Shown: piece by piece, positions 31,424 through 41,433 of the stretch | How positions within the stretch are numbered: position 1 is the stretch's first letter | Layout: the number at the start of each line of letters is the position of its first letter | NCBI GenBank assembly: GCA_902511575.1 | Contig: CABXFU010000008.1 | Span: 1 to 64,000, forward strand | Length of the DNA: 64,000 nucleotides | Direction of reading: 5' to 3' | DNA from: an uncultured SAR86 cluster bacterium | Lineage (GTDB): Bacteria > Pseudomonadota > Gammaproteobacteria > Magnimaribacterales > D2472 | Translations under genes and position numbers: made by a program | The notes under the pieces: generated by a model | Told to the model about the DNA's origin: nothing | Databases searched by the model: none | What the model saw: the letters and a program-made list of their open reading frames with translations, nothing else

Positions 31424-33871
31424 ATGAAAAATATAGATCAGATCATAGCAACGCTAACTTTGGATGAAAAAGTCTCATTACTAAGTGGTTTTAATTCTTG
31501 GTATACCAACAAAATTGAAAAAAAGAATATTCCAAGTATAAAAATGTCAGATGGTCCCAATGGAGTCAGAGGCGACTCAAATTCTGGAAAATCTTCAGCT
31601 TGTTTTCCATGTGCAATATCAATAGGTTCCACATGGGATATCAAGTTAATTAAGGATATTGGTATTGCATTGGGCGAAGAAGCGCAAGCAAAAGATGTAG
31701 ATGTTCTATTAGGCCCAACCATTAATATTCATAGACATCCTCTGGGAGGAAGACATTTTGAAAGTTTTTCTGAGGATCCATTTTTAACTGGAAAAATTGC
31801 AACCAATTATGTTCAAGGAGTTCAATCTAAAAATGTAGCAGCCTGTTTAAAGCATTTCGTAGGAAATGATACTGAATATGAACGTCACTCCATAAGCTCA
31901 AATATAGATGAGCAGACTTTGAGAGAAATCTATTTACTGCCATTTGAAATGGGTATTAAAGAAGGCAATGCAAAAGTTGTAATGAGTGCATATAACAAAT
32001 TAAATAATATTTTTTGTAGTTCTCACCAAGAACTGCTAATCGGTATCCTAAAGGAAGAATGGGGTTTTGATGGATATGTTGTTAGTGATTGGGGGGCAGC
32101 GCTTGAAACGGTAGAAAATGCGAATGGTGGCTTGGATCTTGAAATGCCTGGACCTAGTAATGTTTGGGGTAAAGCATTAATTAATGCTGTTGAAGGTAAA
32201 AAAGTTGCTGAGGAATTGATTGATGACAAGGTTAGAAGGATTTTAACTATTGCTGAATTCTCAAATAGATTTCAAAAACCAGAACTCAAAAATGAGGAAG
32301 CTGTAGATCAGCCCAAACACAGATCGCTATTAAGAAAAGCAGCAGCTGATGGGATGGTTATGTTGAAAAATGAAGGCTTACTGCCTTTGAAAAAAAATAT
32401 TAAAAAGTTAGCTGTTATTGGGCCTAATGCCAAAGAAGCTCAAATAATTGGTGGCGGTAGTGCAAGCTTAAAGCCACATTATCAAATCCATCCACTTGAA
32501 GCAGTAAGAGAAAGACTGGGGCATAAAACAGAAATTCTTTATTCAAAGGGCTGTCATACTCATAAATACCTTCCAAAGATCAACGAAGCACTCATGGGAA
32601 ATAAAGATGGTTTCTTGGTGGAATATTTTGATGGTAATCAATTTGATGAGAACTTAATTTTAGAAGAACGCCTTATTGGAAGTAAGTTTTGGGTTTTTGA
32701 AGGCTTTGCTAAAGATGTAATTTCAAAAGAAGATAGGCCAAATATTTCCGTAAAGTTTTCTTGTGAATATACGCCAGATATTTCTGGCTCTCATGAATTT
32801 GAAATTTTTGGCATTGGTAAGTGTCGCTTACTAATCGATGGAAATGAGCTTATTGATAATTGGACTAGTACAGATCCGGGAGAAGCTTTTTTTACCTTTG
32901 GATCTGCCTCAAAAAAGGGAGTTGTAAATTTCCAAAAAGGAGAAGCTTATAAAATTGAAGTACAGTACCATTTTGAAGGAAGTTTTCCAGCAGTCTATAT
33001 AGGTTGTCAAGCTCCTGATGAAGTAGATATATTTCAAGAAGCTATTGAATCAGCTGCTAGTGCAGACGAAGTTCTTTTGATTGTTGGAACTAATTCAGAC
33101 TGGGAAACGGAGGGAAATGATAGAGCAGATTTTAATTTGCCTGCAAATCAAAATAAATTAATTGAAGCGGTGTTAGAAGCCAATCAAAATACAGTCATCG
33201 TTATCAATACTGGTTCTCCAGTGCATATGCCGTGGGAAAAGAAAGCAAGCGCTATTGTTCAGACATGGTTTGCCGGACAAGAATTTGGAAATGCTTTGGT
33301 TGATATTTTATCTGGGCAGGTAAATCCATCTGGCAAATTACCAACAACCTTCCCAGCAAAAATAGAAGATACTCCTGCATATAAAATCTATCCTGGGAAT
33401 GATTTGCAAATGAACTATGATGAAAAACTTCTGGTTGGGCATAGGTGGTATGAAACAAAATCAATCAAGCCATTATTTTGTTTTGGTCACGGGTTGTCAT
33501 ATACAAAGTTCAATTATCAAAATCTAGAAGTTACTATCAATGATGAGTTTGCTGTCTCATGTAAGTTTGAAGTTCAAAACATTGGAGATATTTCTGGATT
33601 AGAAACTGCTCAATGCTATGTGAGCTATACAAAGCCCCTTCCTCAGGAACCCTGTAAGACTTTGCAGGGCTTTGTTAAAGAGGAAATAGGTGCAAATGAA
33701 CTTAAAAAACTAGAAATACAACTTGGGCCAAGAAATTTTTCATATTGGTCAGTGGATACAAAGACCTGGCAAATAAGAAGGGGCACATACAAAATCTTCA
33801 TTGGATCCTCTGCAGAAAATATACTCTTAGAAGCCAGTCTTAATCTTGAGCAAGCGCTTGAAGTTCTTTAG
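31424..33871 (+). CDS. GH3 beta-glucosidase with inserted PA14 domain
   Basis: 815 aa glycoside hydrolase family 3. The (beta/alpha)8 domain has KMSDGPNGVRG, LGPTINIHRHPLGGRHFESFSEDP, KHFVGND and the nucleophile D222 in GYVVSDWGAA. The alpha/beta sandwich follows (LIVGTNSDWETEGNDR). A PA14 carbohydrate-binding insert spans about residues 395-530, then a fibronectin III-like C-terminus. There is no signal peptide, so it should act in the cytoplasm on imported glucosides. The convergent sugar-oxidoreductase fusion and GPH symporter supply the context. Its last 32 bases overlap the fusion gene. Confidence 0.93.
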   Translation: MKNIDQIIATLTLDEKVSLLSGFNSWYTNKIEKKNIPSIKMSDGPNGVRGDSNSGKSSACFPCAISIGSTWDIKLIKDIGIALGEEAQAKDVDVLLGPTINIHRHPLGGRHFESFSEDPFLTGKIATNYVQGVQSKNVAACLKHFVGNDTEYERHSISSNIDEQTLREIYLLPFEMGIKEGNAKVVMSAYNKLNNIFCSSHQELLIGILKEEWGFDGYVVSDWGAALETVENANGGLDLEMPGPSNVWGKALINAVEGKKVAEELIDDKVRRILTIAEFSNRFQKPELKNEEAVDQPKHRSLLRKAAADGMVMLKNEGLLPLKKNIKKLAVIGPNAKEAQIIGGGSASLKPHYQIHPLEAVRERLGHKTEILYSKGCHTHKYLPKINEALMGNKDGFLVEYFDGNQFDENLILEERLIGSKFWVFEGFAKDVISKEDRPNISVKFSCEYTPDISGSHEFEIFGIGKCRLLIDGNELIDNWTSTDPGEAFFTFGSASKKGVVNFQKGEAYKIEVQYHFEGSFPAVYIGCQAPDEVDIFQEAIESAASADEVLLIVGTNSDWETEGNDRADFNLPANQNKLIEAVLEANQNTVIVINTGSPVHMPWEKKASAIVQTWFAGQEFGNALVDILSGQVNPSGKLPTTFPAKIEDTPAYKIYPGNDLQMNYDEKLLVGHRWYETKSIKPLFCFGHGLSYTKFNYQNLEVTINDEFAVSCKFEVQNIGDISGLETAQCYVSYTKPLPQEPCKTLQGFVKEEIGANELKKLEIQLGPRNFSYWSVDTKTWQIRRGTYKIFIGSSAENILLEASLNLEQALEVL

Positions 33872-35843
33872 CAGATAATGCAAGTTGAGTGGCTTGAATT
33901 GAACTGTTAGATTCAAAAATTGTTCTAGGTCCAATTAACGGAAAAATTAGTTGAGATTTGTGCAATACATAAGCTAAGGCAACCTGGATAGGCTGCACAT
34001 TCCTTGCCTTTGCAACCTCAAAACATGCCTGCCTTCTTTGTAAATTTTTTTCATAATGCCAGACCCTCTTTTCTTCATCTAGAGTAGGATTTGAAAAGTG
34101 CTCATTAGACATAACTTCTTTTTTCTGAATAAAAAATCCTCTAGCTTGAGAAGACCAAGGAAATAACATAATGCGCTCTTCAATAAGGTATTTTAAATAA
34201 TGGTCGTTTACACCGACACAACCTGGCCATACGGGTTCGATCATTTCAGCTAAGCTAAAATTATTACTAAGGACAGTGAAGGGTTCTTTTGCATTTTTCA
34301 TTGCATAATTTCTTGCTTCAGAAAATCTATCCATCTCCCAATTTGAAGCGCCTATAAGATCAACTAAACCTTCGTTTTTTATGTCAGCTAATGCATCAAT
34401 AAATTCATCTACAGGAATATCTGGGTTATCTCTATGCAAACAAAAAATATCAAGTTTTGGAATCTGCAGACGATCCAAAGACTTGAGCACTTGTGGGCGA
34501 ATATACTTAGGCTCACATTCAGGCGTATGTGCTCCTTTCCCCAAAACTATTACATCGTCTTCAACTTTCCTAGCATTAATCCAATCTCCAAGGTACGTAT
34601 CACCCATTCCATGGTTGTAAATAAAAGCAGTGTCAAAAATTCTGCCGCCAGATCCATAAAAATGATCAAACATAGTAAATGCATGAAGATCTGAAGTTTG
34701 ATTATCACAACCTAATGCTAGTCTTGAACCAGGCTTGATCAACCCAGGAAGGTCATTCCTTTCAAGCTGAGAGTTCTGAAAGAGATATGCTTTAGATTGA
34801 AAAATTGGTGAATTTTTAATCTGAGACTTGGGGCAATCAATTTTCATTTCTTGTCGCCACTTATCTAACCAAAACATATTACTTTGTGTTTCAGCATGAC
34901 AAATAAGTTGCGATTCAATTTTTGATTCTAATATGCACTGTGCAGCGTGCTCTATCTCTCTGGTGAATAAGCCAGTGTCATCCGTACATTTAATTTCTTT
35001 GCTATTCCCTCCATCAGTGGAAAGATGAATAGATGAATTACCTTCTTGAAACTGCCCACAATGCCATGGATCGGGAACGTGAATGGCATATTTACCATTA
35101 GATATAACAAGATCATTTGAGAAGTCCTCATTAATAGCGCAGCTTATTTTTGCTTCAATTAAATCAGAAAAAATTAAATGGGCATGTGACTGAAGGTCAA
35201 CACCTGTCTCATCTAGCTGACCAGTTGCAGAGAGGCTTTTTGGTTCAGCAAAAGCCAGGCCCTGCAATTGACCCGCTATTAATTTAGCAATAGTCAATGG
35301 ATAACATCCAACGTCTAATATTGCTCCTCCGCCTAGATCAGGGTTTCGAAGTCTGTGCGTTGTTGGAACATCTGCCTTAAATCCAAAAGAACCCTCTATT
35401 ATAATTTTTGATTTTGCATCTGATAAAAAATTTAAATTGTCTAAAATATTTCTTGTCTGTGGATGTGTTCTATACATGAAGGCTTCCATCAAAAAAACAT
35501 TTTTAACATTAGCAAGATCTAATAAAACCATGCTTTCGAAGGCATTCATTGTGAATGGCTTTTCACAAAGAACATGTTTGCCATTTTTGATTGCCTCTAA
35601 TGCATAAAAAAAATGTTCGCTGTGAGGAGTTGCAATATATATAGCATCTATTTCCTCAGAAGAAATAAAATCATCTAATTGATGATGGGCGCCTATCTGA
35701 AACTTGTCAGCAAAACTTTTTACCTTCTTGGAATTTCTTCCAAAAACGCTAGTTAATTTAGAGTTTGTTGAAGCTTTGATAGAATAAGAAAATGCATTGG
35801 CAATAGAGCCAGAGCCAATTATCCCCCAATTAATTTGATGCAT
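33840..35843 (-). CDS. Gfo/Idh/MocA dehydrogenase fused to aldo/keto reductase
   Basis: 667 aa, two oxidoreductases in one chain. Residues 1 to about 330 are Gfo/Idh/MocA, with Rossmann GSGSIA at 10-15, EKP at 94-96, and GGGAILDVGCYPL in the C-terminal sheet domain. Residues about 360-660 are an aldo/keto reductase with the catalytic tetrad apparently intact: D and Y in FDTAFIYNH, K in VLGKGAHTP, H in FCLHRDN. Either half normally stands alone. Sequential oxidation and reduction of a sugar, such as epimerisation or keto-sugar handling, is my inference. It overlaps the symporter by 14 bases. Confidence 0.88.
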   Translation of the reverse strand: MHQINWGIIGSGSIANAFSYSIKASTNSKLTSVFGRNSKKVKSFADKFQIGAHHQLDDFISSEEIDAIYIATPHSEHFFYALEAIKNGKHVLCEKPFTMNAFESMVLLDLANVKNVFLMEAFMYRTHPQTRNILDNLNFLSDAKSKIIIEGSFGFKADVPTTHRLRNPDLGGGAILDVGCYPLTIAKLIAGQLQGLAFAEPKSLSATGQLDETGVDLQSHAHLIFSDLIEAKISCAINEDFSNDLVISNGKYAIHVPDPWHCGQFQEGNSSIHLSTDGGNSKEIKCTDDTGLFTREIEHAAQCILESKIESQLICHAETQSNMFWLDKWRQEMKIDCPKSQIKNSPIFQSKAYLFQNSQLERNDLPGLIKPGSRLALGCDNQTSDLHAFTMFDHFYGSGGRIFDTAFIYNHGMGDTYLGDWINARKVEDDVIVLGKGAHTPECEPKYIRPQVLKSLDRLQIPKLDIFCLHRDNPDIPVDEFIDALADIKNEGLVDLIGASNWEMDRFSEARNYAMKNAKEPFTVLSNNFSLAEMIEPVWPGCVGVNDHYLKYLIEERIMLFPWSSQARGFFIQKKEVMSNEHFSNPTLDEEKRVWHYEKNLQRRQACFEVAKARNVQPIQVALAYVLHKSQLIFPLIGPRTIFESNSSIQATQLALSAKELQALAQD

Positions 35844-37188
35844 TGCCTAGTTTTCTTTCCTCAATTTCATTAATTAACTTTTGATGAAAGCTTTTATCTA
35901 TCGGGTAAAAAGAAACTAATATAAAACTTATTAAAATTCCTGTTAAAGGTATCCAAGTCATTATTAATTTTAATCCTGCTAATGTTTCATCTGATTGGAC
36001 TTGATTAGGCTCAAAACCAATTTGAGTTAATGCCATGCCCAATAAAATTGCTGCAAAGGCTATTGCGCCCTTTTGCGCAAAAGTCATAAAGCCATACAAA
36101 GAAGACTCTGTTCTAACTTTTGTTTTCCATTCTCCATACTCAATTGTATCTGGAAGCATTGACCAAAATAATACTCCAGTAGCGCCATTGCCTATCCCAA
36201 TAAATCCTAATACAAGAAGTAATTCATTAAGAGAAGCAATTGGATAAAAATAAAAAACTAAAAATCCTGTTAACAATAATGCCATCGCGGCCATCCATGA
36301 GTTTCTCTTTCCAATTTTTAATGCAGCATATGCCCAAAAAGGTATGGCTAAAAGAGCTGCTCCACTGCTAACTCCTAAAATTAAACCTTGATATTCATGC
36401 AGATCAAGTGAGTACTTAACAAAATATATTAAGTTGTTGTTAAACATAATAGACGTAGACCCAAGAATTAAAATAGACCCAAAGACAATCCAAAATGGAT
36501 AATTTTTTGCAACTGATCTGGCTACCTTTGAAAAACTTGGTATCTCAGCTGGACTAAATTCGAATTCTCGTTCTTTAACAAAACGAACAGTGATGCTTAA
36601 AACGAGGATAGCTACAAGACCACAAACCATGCCAAGAAAGAGAAAGCCTAATGCTTCATCCCCGCCTCCAAACCATAAAACAATTGGGAAACCTAACGCT
36701 GAAACTGATAATGTTCCAAAAGATGCTCCGATCATTCTTGCAGTGGTAAGCTTTGTGCGCTCATCACTATCATCAGTTATCCTTGCTGTAAGAGAAGAAT
36801 AAGGAACGCTGACAATTGTGAAACAAGTTCTGTGGAGTAAATTAACTGTTAATAAAAAAATAAATAGTGTGGAGCCTTCAAATGGCGGAACCCAAAGAAG
36901 CAATATAAAAGAACAAGCCAGTGGAATTGAGCCGTAAAAAATATATGGTCTATAGCTCCCCATTTTAGTTCTCGTTCTTTCTGCGAGATATCCCATAAAT
37001 GGATCTGTGATAGCATCCCAGGCTATACCCAGAGCATATATCCAACCAGCTAGCAATGGAGTTATTCCAACCACATCAGTATAAAAATACAAAAGGTATA
37101 AACCCACTCCACTCCAATATAAACAAATTGCATAATCTCCTATGCCATACGCTGCTCTAACTTTGTTGGGTATTGTGTTTGAGGTCAT
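35830..37188 (-). CDS. GPH-family sugar:cation symporter (MelB-like MFS)
   Basis: 452 aa with about twelve transmembrane segments. N-terminal KVRAAYGIGDYAICLYWSGVGLYLLYFYTDVVG and GWIYALGIAWDAITDPFMGYLAERTRTKMGSYRPYI are the signature of glycoside-pentoside-hexuronide:cation symporters, including the cytoplasmic loop aspartates. It probably imports a glycoside or sugar acid for the adjacent GH3 enzyme and oxidoreductase fusion. Its stop overlaps the fusion start by 14 bases, so the two are co-transcribed. Confidence 0.9.
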   Translation of the reverse strand: MTSNTIPNKVRAAYGIGDYAICLYWSGVGLYLLYFYTDVVGITPLLAGWIYALGIAWDAITDPFMGYLAERTRTKMGSYRPYIFYGSIPLACSFILLLWVPPFEGSTLFIFLLTVNLLHRTCFTIVSVPYSSLTARITDDSDERTKLTTARMIGASFGTLSVSALGFPIVLWFGGGDEALGFLFLGMVCGLVAILVLSITVRFVKEREFEFSPAEIPSFSKVARSVAKNYPFWIVFGSILILGSTSIMFNNNLIYFVKYSLDLHEYQGLILGVSSGAALLAIPFWAYAALKIGKRNSWMAAMALLLTGFLVFYFYPIASLNELLLVLGFIGIGNGATGVLFWSMLPDTIEYGEWKTKVRTESSLYGFMTFAQKGAIAFAAILLGMALTQIGFEPNQVQSDETLAGLKLIMTWIPLTGILISFILVSFYPIDKSFHQKLINEIEERKLGNASN

Positions 37189-37283
37189 AAATATCCATTG
37201 ACTATAACAGCCTTATCTTCGGTTGGTAATATATGAAGAGTGCATTAGTATAAAAATATATTAAAAAGGTAATAAAAAAATTT

Positions 37284-38198
37284 ATGAATGCAACTGATCA
37301 ATATTCAGAAGGTTTTGCTGAAAATGACGGAGTCAAAATATTTTACCGAGACTATGGTCCCATCAATGGAGATCCGATTCTCATGGTGCATGGTTTAGGG
37401 GCTCAACTAGTGCATTGGCCTCCTCATCTTATTCATTTTTTACAATCACATAATTTTAGACCCATTACTTATGACAACAGAGATGTTGGTTTGTCATCAA
37501 GGTTTTCAGGTACTCCATCTTTTGTGTTGGATTACATCAAATATTTTTTAAGGCTGCCTATTAAATCAGAATATACCATCGACGATATGGCAGATGATGG
37601 AATAAAACTTCTTGAAACATTAAACATTGAGCAAGCTCATATTCTCGGAACTTCCATGGGCGGAATGATTGCTCAGATAATCAGTGCTCAATATCCTAAA
37701 AAAGTTAAATCATTCACTCTAATCGCCTCAACAGCTTCAACTCCTAGCCCATTCAATGCCCCATCAAGACCAGTGCGGAAACTTATGATGGAAAGATCGA
37801 AAAACCCAAACGCATCAGCAGAGGATGTAATTAAGAGGGAAATAAAAATTGTCTCCCTGATTGGCATGAAGGGTCGGGTTGTTGATACTCCAGAATTTAG
37901 AGAAGAAACAATTAAAAACTTAAATCGTGCCCAAGATGGTTCTGGGTATGCAAGACAACTTTTATCAATATTAGCTTCAAAAGATAGGTTGAAAAAAATT
38001 CAGAAGATCAAAGCATCGACATTAATTATTCATGGCAAGCAAGACCCCATGATTCAAATAAGGAATGCTTTTAAAATGCATAAGTTAATACCACACAGTA
38101 AGTTAAAAATTATTGAAGAAATGAGGCATTTGATAGAGCCAGAGATTCTTCTTCAGTTCGAGGAAGATCTACTAGAGCACTTGCGGCTTGCCTCTTAA
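37284..38198 (+). CDS. Alpha/beta hydrolase
   Basis: 304 aa alpha/beta hydrolase fold protein. HGLGAQLVHW is the oxyanion-hole region, GTSMGG carries the nucleophilic serine (about residue 125), the acid is likely D in HGKQDPMIQ, and the catalytic histidine is in MRHLIEPE. There is no signal peptide. The substrate is unknown; the class includes esterases and lactone or C-C hydrolases. Its stop is directly adjacent to the end of the convergent TerB-like gene. Confidence 0.9.
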   Translation: MNATDQYSEGFAENDGVKIFYRDYGPINGDPILMVHGLGAQLVHWPPHLIHFLQSHNFRPITYDNRDVGLSSRFSGTPSFVLDYIKYFLRLPIKSEYTIDDMADDGIKLLETLNIEQAHILGTSMGGMIAQIISAQYPKKVKSFTLIASTASTPSPFNAPSRPVRKLMMERSKNPNASAEDVIKREIKIVSLIGMKGRVVDTPEFREETIKNLNRAQDGSGYARQLLSILASKDRLKKIQKIKASTLIIHGKQDPMIQIRNAFKMHKLIPHSKLKIIEEMRHLIEPEILLQFEEDLLEHLRLAS

Positions 38199-38618
38199 TT
38201 AACCTTGAATGCTTAAAAGCTCCTCTTTGCTAATGAGCAACATTTCACCAATTTGCATAAAAAGAGAATTTTCATATTGATCTACATGATCATCAGATAA
38301 AATTACATCCCAAATATTAGATAGGATTTCTATTTTCATTCTTTTGGTGCAATTACTATTAATGATATTAATAAAAGGATTGAATGACTCTTTGTGACTC
38401 GTCCACTCTTTCAACTCTTCAAATGCTTCAGAAAAATTTCCATTAGGATATAAATCTAAGTAGAAATTTTTAATTTCATCTATTTCAATCTCATCTATTT
38501 TTCCATCCATGCGAGCAATTTCAATCATTAAACATAAAACAGCAGACACATGTGGCGGCATATCTTCTGCACTTCCTGAAATATCAGCAAATAATTTTTT
38601 CTTAAAAATAGACAACAT
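38199..38618 (-). CDS. TerB-like helical protein
   Basis: 139 aa, entirely helical and acidic. VLCLMIEIARMDGKIDEIEIDEI is the TerB-type repeat with acidic metal-binding positions, and VILSDDHVDQYENSLFMQIGEML is the second copy. Stand-alone TerB proteins of this size are common in Gammaproteobacteria and have no established function. No other ter genes are nearby, so tellurite resistance should not be inferred. Confidence 0.8.
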   Translation of the reverse strand: MLSIFKKKLFADISGSAEDMPPHVSAVLCLMIEIARMDGKIDEIEIDEIKNFYLDLYPNGNFSEAFEELKEWTSHKESFNPFINIINSNCTKRMKIEILSNIWDVILSDDHVDQYENSLFMQIGEMLLISKEELLSIQG

Positions 38619-38706
38619 AATGAGATAAGTAATTTAAAAAATAACTATAGCAAGATTTTTATAAATTTAGCTAGAGCCTATACCTTGTAATTGTTTGATG
38701 TGCATA

Positions 38707-40446
38707 TCATAGAGATAATTCATTGTGGGGGAATAACTCCCCTTTTAAAACTGTGCCCAGTATTTCAATATTTTTGATCTTATGATTTGAAATTGTTAAG
38801 GGGTTTTTATCAAGAATAGTAAAATTTGCATATTTGCCAGCTTCTATTGACCCATATAATTTCTCCAATCTTAAAACATAGGCTGCATTTATTGTTACAG
38901 CCTTCAACGCTTCAATTTTACTAATTCGTTGTTGAGGTCCAGCTACTTTGCCTGCAAAATTATCTCTATTTACAGCAGCATGCATCAGCATCAATGGGGA
39001 AGCTGGTGCCATGGGCATATCAGAATGAAGAGCAACTTTAATGCCCTCTTCTATTGCATCACCCAACCTAACCATTTCCTGAGAACGCTCATAGCCGACT
39101 CCTTTTCTGCTGTATAGATCTGAAAGGGCTGTTACATAATATGGATTTGCGCTGACCGCTACTCCTAATTCTTTCATTTTTTTTAATTGATCTTTTGCTG
39201 AATATCCAAAATGAACAACAGTGGTTCGATGATCAACCCTTGGATTATCTGCTAGATTTTTCTCTAAAGTAAAAAGCAATCTATCTAACGCTGCATCTCC
39301 ATTTTGATGGATGTGAATTTGATAGCCATCATCCCAGAAAATCTTAAAAAGATTTTCAAAAGTTTCTAGATTCATAAGCCATGAGCCCTGATGATTATCT
39401 AAATAACCATCCCTCATTACCATATTTTGTGAGTACATCGCGCCATCAGCAAATAACTTGATATGCTTAGATAGATAATTTAACTTTCCTGCACCCCATC
39501 TTGTTTGTTCTTTTGCGGCATCCAAGACTTCATGAGATTGAAATTGCTCTGCTAAATTTAATGCACTTGGAAAAAAATATGATTCAAAAGGTGAATCTAT
39601 ATTTCCAAAGATCAAGTTCTTTGCTGCTTGAAGATCTTTGTTATACATCGAGCCAGGATTCCCAATTACCGTAATGCCATTACTGTGTAAATATTCTTTA
39701 GTTTTTTGAAGACCTTGTATTAATTTTGTGGGCGCTGCTAATACCCGCATTAACTTAGGTAAAACAATAATTGCTCCACGCTCAGAGAAATGTCCATCAT
39801 CAAAGTTAGCTAAATGCGTATCCTCTCCAAGATTGTCAAATGCATTTTCATTAATGCCTAATAAATCCATGGCAGGTGTATTTAAAATAAATTCATGGAA
39901 AGATCTATGGATAATAATTATGGGTCTTATTGAGGAAATTTTATCCAAGTCATGTCTTGTTAATTTTCCATGGAAATAATGATGAAATCCCCAAGATATT
40001 AAAGATTGATTTACGGGATGATTCTTCTCAATTTTAGATAAATTCAACAAATAACTAGATCTATCGCGAACGCCTATTGATTTTTTTGAAGGCAACTGCC
40101 AATCCTCAATAGCTAAAATCTCAGAATTCATTGTTACGGCAGCTAAAAATGGATGGATGTGATGCTCTATAAAACCCGGAACTATAATTGCATTTTCATA
40201 ATCAGAAATTAATGTTGCATCTGGATAAATTGTGGTGATCTCCTCTTTGGAACCTACTTTGATAATTTTGGATCCTTGGGTCGCAACAGCCTCAACAGAA
40301 TCATTGTTATGATTGAGAGTAAGGATATCTTTTGCAATGAATATTTTTATAGCACTGCTTTCTTCTGCAATGATTGCTATTGAGAAAAGAAAAAAAGTTA
40401 TGATGAAAAAAATCTTATTTAATATCAACTCTCTTAGAAATATCAT
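38707..40446 (-). CDS. Exported amidohydrolase (YtcJ-like, Amidohydro_3)
   Basis: 579 aa from the ATG at 40446, chosen because it begins directly with a hydrophobic signal peptide and 10 bases after the tesB stop. The longer frame to 40674 lies inside tesB. Metal-site motifs are VPGFIEHHIHPF (HxH), a lysine in LFADGAM-type context, HIHQNGDAALD, VVHFGYS and HSDMPMAP. The C-terminal composite beta-sandwich is ATINAAYVLRLEKLYGSIEAGKYANF. It hydrolyses an unknown amide or cyclic substrate, probably in the periplasm. Confidence 0.88.
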   Translation of the reverse strand: MIFLRELILNKIFFIITFFLFSIAIIAEESSAIKIFIAKDILTLNHNNDSVEAVATQGSKIIKVGSKEEITTIYPDATLISDYENAIIVPGFIEHHIHPFLAAVTMNSEILAIEDWQLPSKKSIGVRDRSSYLLNLSKIEKNHPVNQSLISWGFHHYFHGKLTRHDLDKISSIRPIIIIHRSFHEFILNTPAMDLLGINENAFDNLGEDTHLANFDDGHFSERGAIIVLPKLMRVLAAPTKLIQGLQKTKEYLHSNGITVIGNPGSMYNKDLQAAKNLIFGNIDSPFESYFFPSALNLAEQFQSHEVLDAAKEQTRWGAGKLNYLSKHIKLFADGAMYSQNMVMRDGYLDNHQGSWLMNLETFENLFKIFWDDGYQIHIHQNGDAALDRLLFTLEKNLADNPRVDHRTTVVHFGYSAKDQLKKMKELGVAVSANPYYVTALSDLYSRKGVGYERSQEMVRLGDAIEEGIKVALHSDMPMAPASPLMLMHAAVNRDNFAGKVAGPQQRISKIEALKAVTINAAYVLRLEKLYGSIEAGKYANFTILDKNPLTISNHKIKNIEILGTVLKGELFPHNELSL

Positions 40447-40456
40447 GAGGAAGTCA

Positions 40457-41317
40457 TTAGTCCCATATACGCATAAGGCCTTCTTGAGCGGTTGATGCCA
40501 CGAGTTTTCCTGATTTTGTATAAATTGATCCTCGAGAGAAGCCTCTGGCGTTCTGGGATATCGGACTGTGCATATGGTGCAAAATCCAATTATTAAAATT
40601 AACTTTTCCATGAAACCACATAACATGATCCAAGCTTGCACTTTGAAATTTCTTAGACATAAAATTAACCTCATGAGGATTTACTGCTGCTCCAAGCAGA
40701 CCCATATCAGAAACATACAATAGCAATGCTTGATGGATCCTTTCATCAGTTGGCAATCTTCCGGTAGGTTTCATCCATGTGCTTCTGTAAGGAGGAAGTT
40801 TTTCTGCTTTAAGCAAATCAACAGGTTCAACCTGTCTTGTTTCAATCTCCCTCTCCCTAAGCCACATTGGTAAATAGTCTTTAGGTATTTTTGATTGAAG
40901 ATCTTTTCTAAGCTCTAAGTCGCTTTTTAAATTTTCTGGGCCCTGAATTTTAGGCATTTTTATTTGATGAGTAAGGCCTTTTTCTCTTTTTTGAAATGAG
41001 ATAGAGCAACTGAAAATTGCTTCCCCATTTTGGATCGCATTAACCCTTCTAGTGGTAAAGCTTTTACCATCTCGAATTCGGTCTACTTCAAATATAATGT
41101 TTTGTTTAAAGTCACCCGGTCGAAGGAAATAAGAATGAAAAGAATGGACCATTCTTCCCTTCTCTACTGTTTGATAGCCTGCAATTAAGCATTGAGCCAT
41201 AATTTGACCGCCAAAAATTCTTTGGAAGCCAACACTTTGACCCGTCCAAGAATACAGATCTCTATCAATTCTAGTGAGGTTAAATAACTCAAGGGTATTT
41301 TTTAGCGCTTTGCTCAT
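40457..41317 (-). CDS. tesB: Acyl-CoA thioesterase II
   Basis: 286 aa double-hotdog thioesterase. GFQRIFGGQIMAQCLIAG, VHSFHSYFLRPGD and RIRDGKSFTTRRVNAIQNGEAIF are the TesB N-terminal repeat. The C-terminal HQALLLYVSDMGLLGAAV with D and SLDHVMWFHGKVNFNNW supply the catalytic Asp and Gln/Thr-region contacts. I use the ATG at 41317 (MSKALKN); the upstream TTG adds only one residue. It cleaves acyl-CoAs to free acids in the cytoplasm. Confidence 0.94.
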   Translation of the reverse strand: MSKALKNTLELFNLTRIDRDLYSWTGQSVGFQRIFGGQIMAQCLIAGYQTVEKGRMVHSFHSYFLRPGDFKQNIIFEVDRIRDGKSFTTRRVNAIQNGEAIFSCSISFQKREKGLTHQIKMPKIQGPENLKSDLELRKDLQSKIPKDYLPMWLREREIETRQVEPVDLLKAEKLPPYRSTWMKPTGRLPTDERIHQALLLYVSDMGLLGAAVNPHEVNFMSKKFQSASLDHVMWFHGKVNFNNWILHHMHSPISQNARGFSRGSIYTKSGKLVASTAQEGLMRIWD

Positions 41318-41433
41318 CAATATATGGGTGAATTAAATTAAAATTTATCTTACATTGATTCAATAAAAACTAGAACTTTATCTTCTCAAAAGTTAGCATA
41401 GACCTTCCTAGAAATAAAAAGATATTTTAAATT

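Noticed and set aside
38199..38618. Tellurite resistance gene
   Set aside because: Only a lone TerB-like domain is present, with no other ter genes. The name does not transfer.
40447..40674. N-terminal 76-residue extension of the amidohydrolase
   Set aside because: It lies wholly inside tesB in another frame, and the ATG at 40446 opens directly with a signal peptide.
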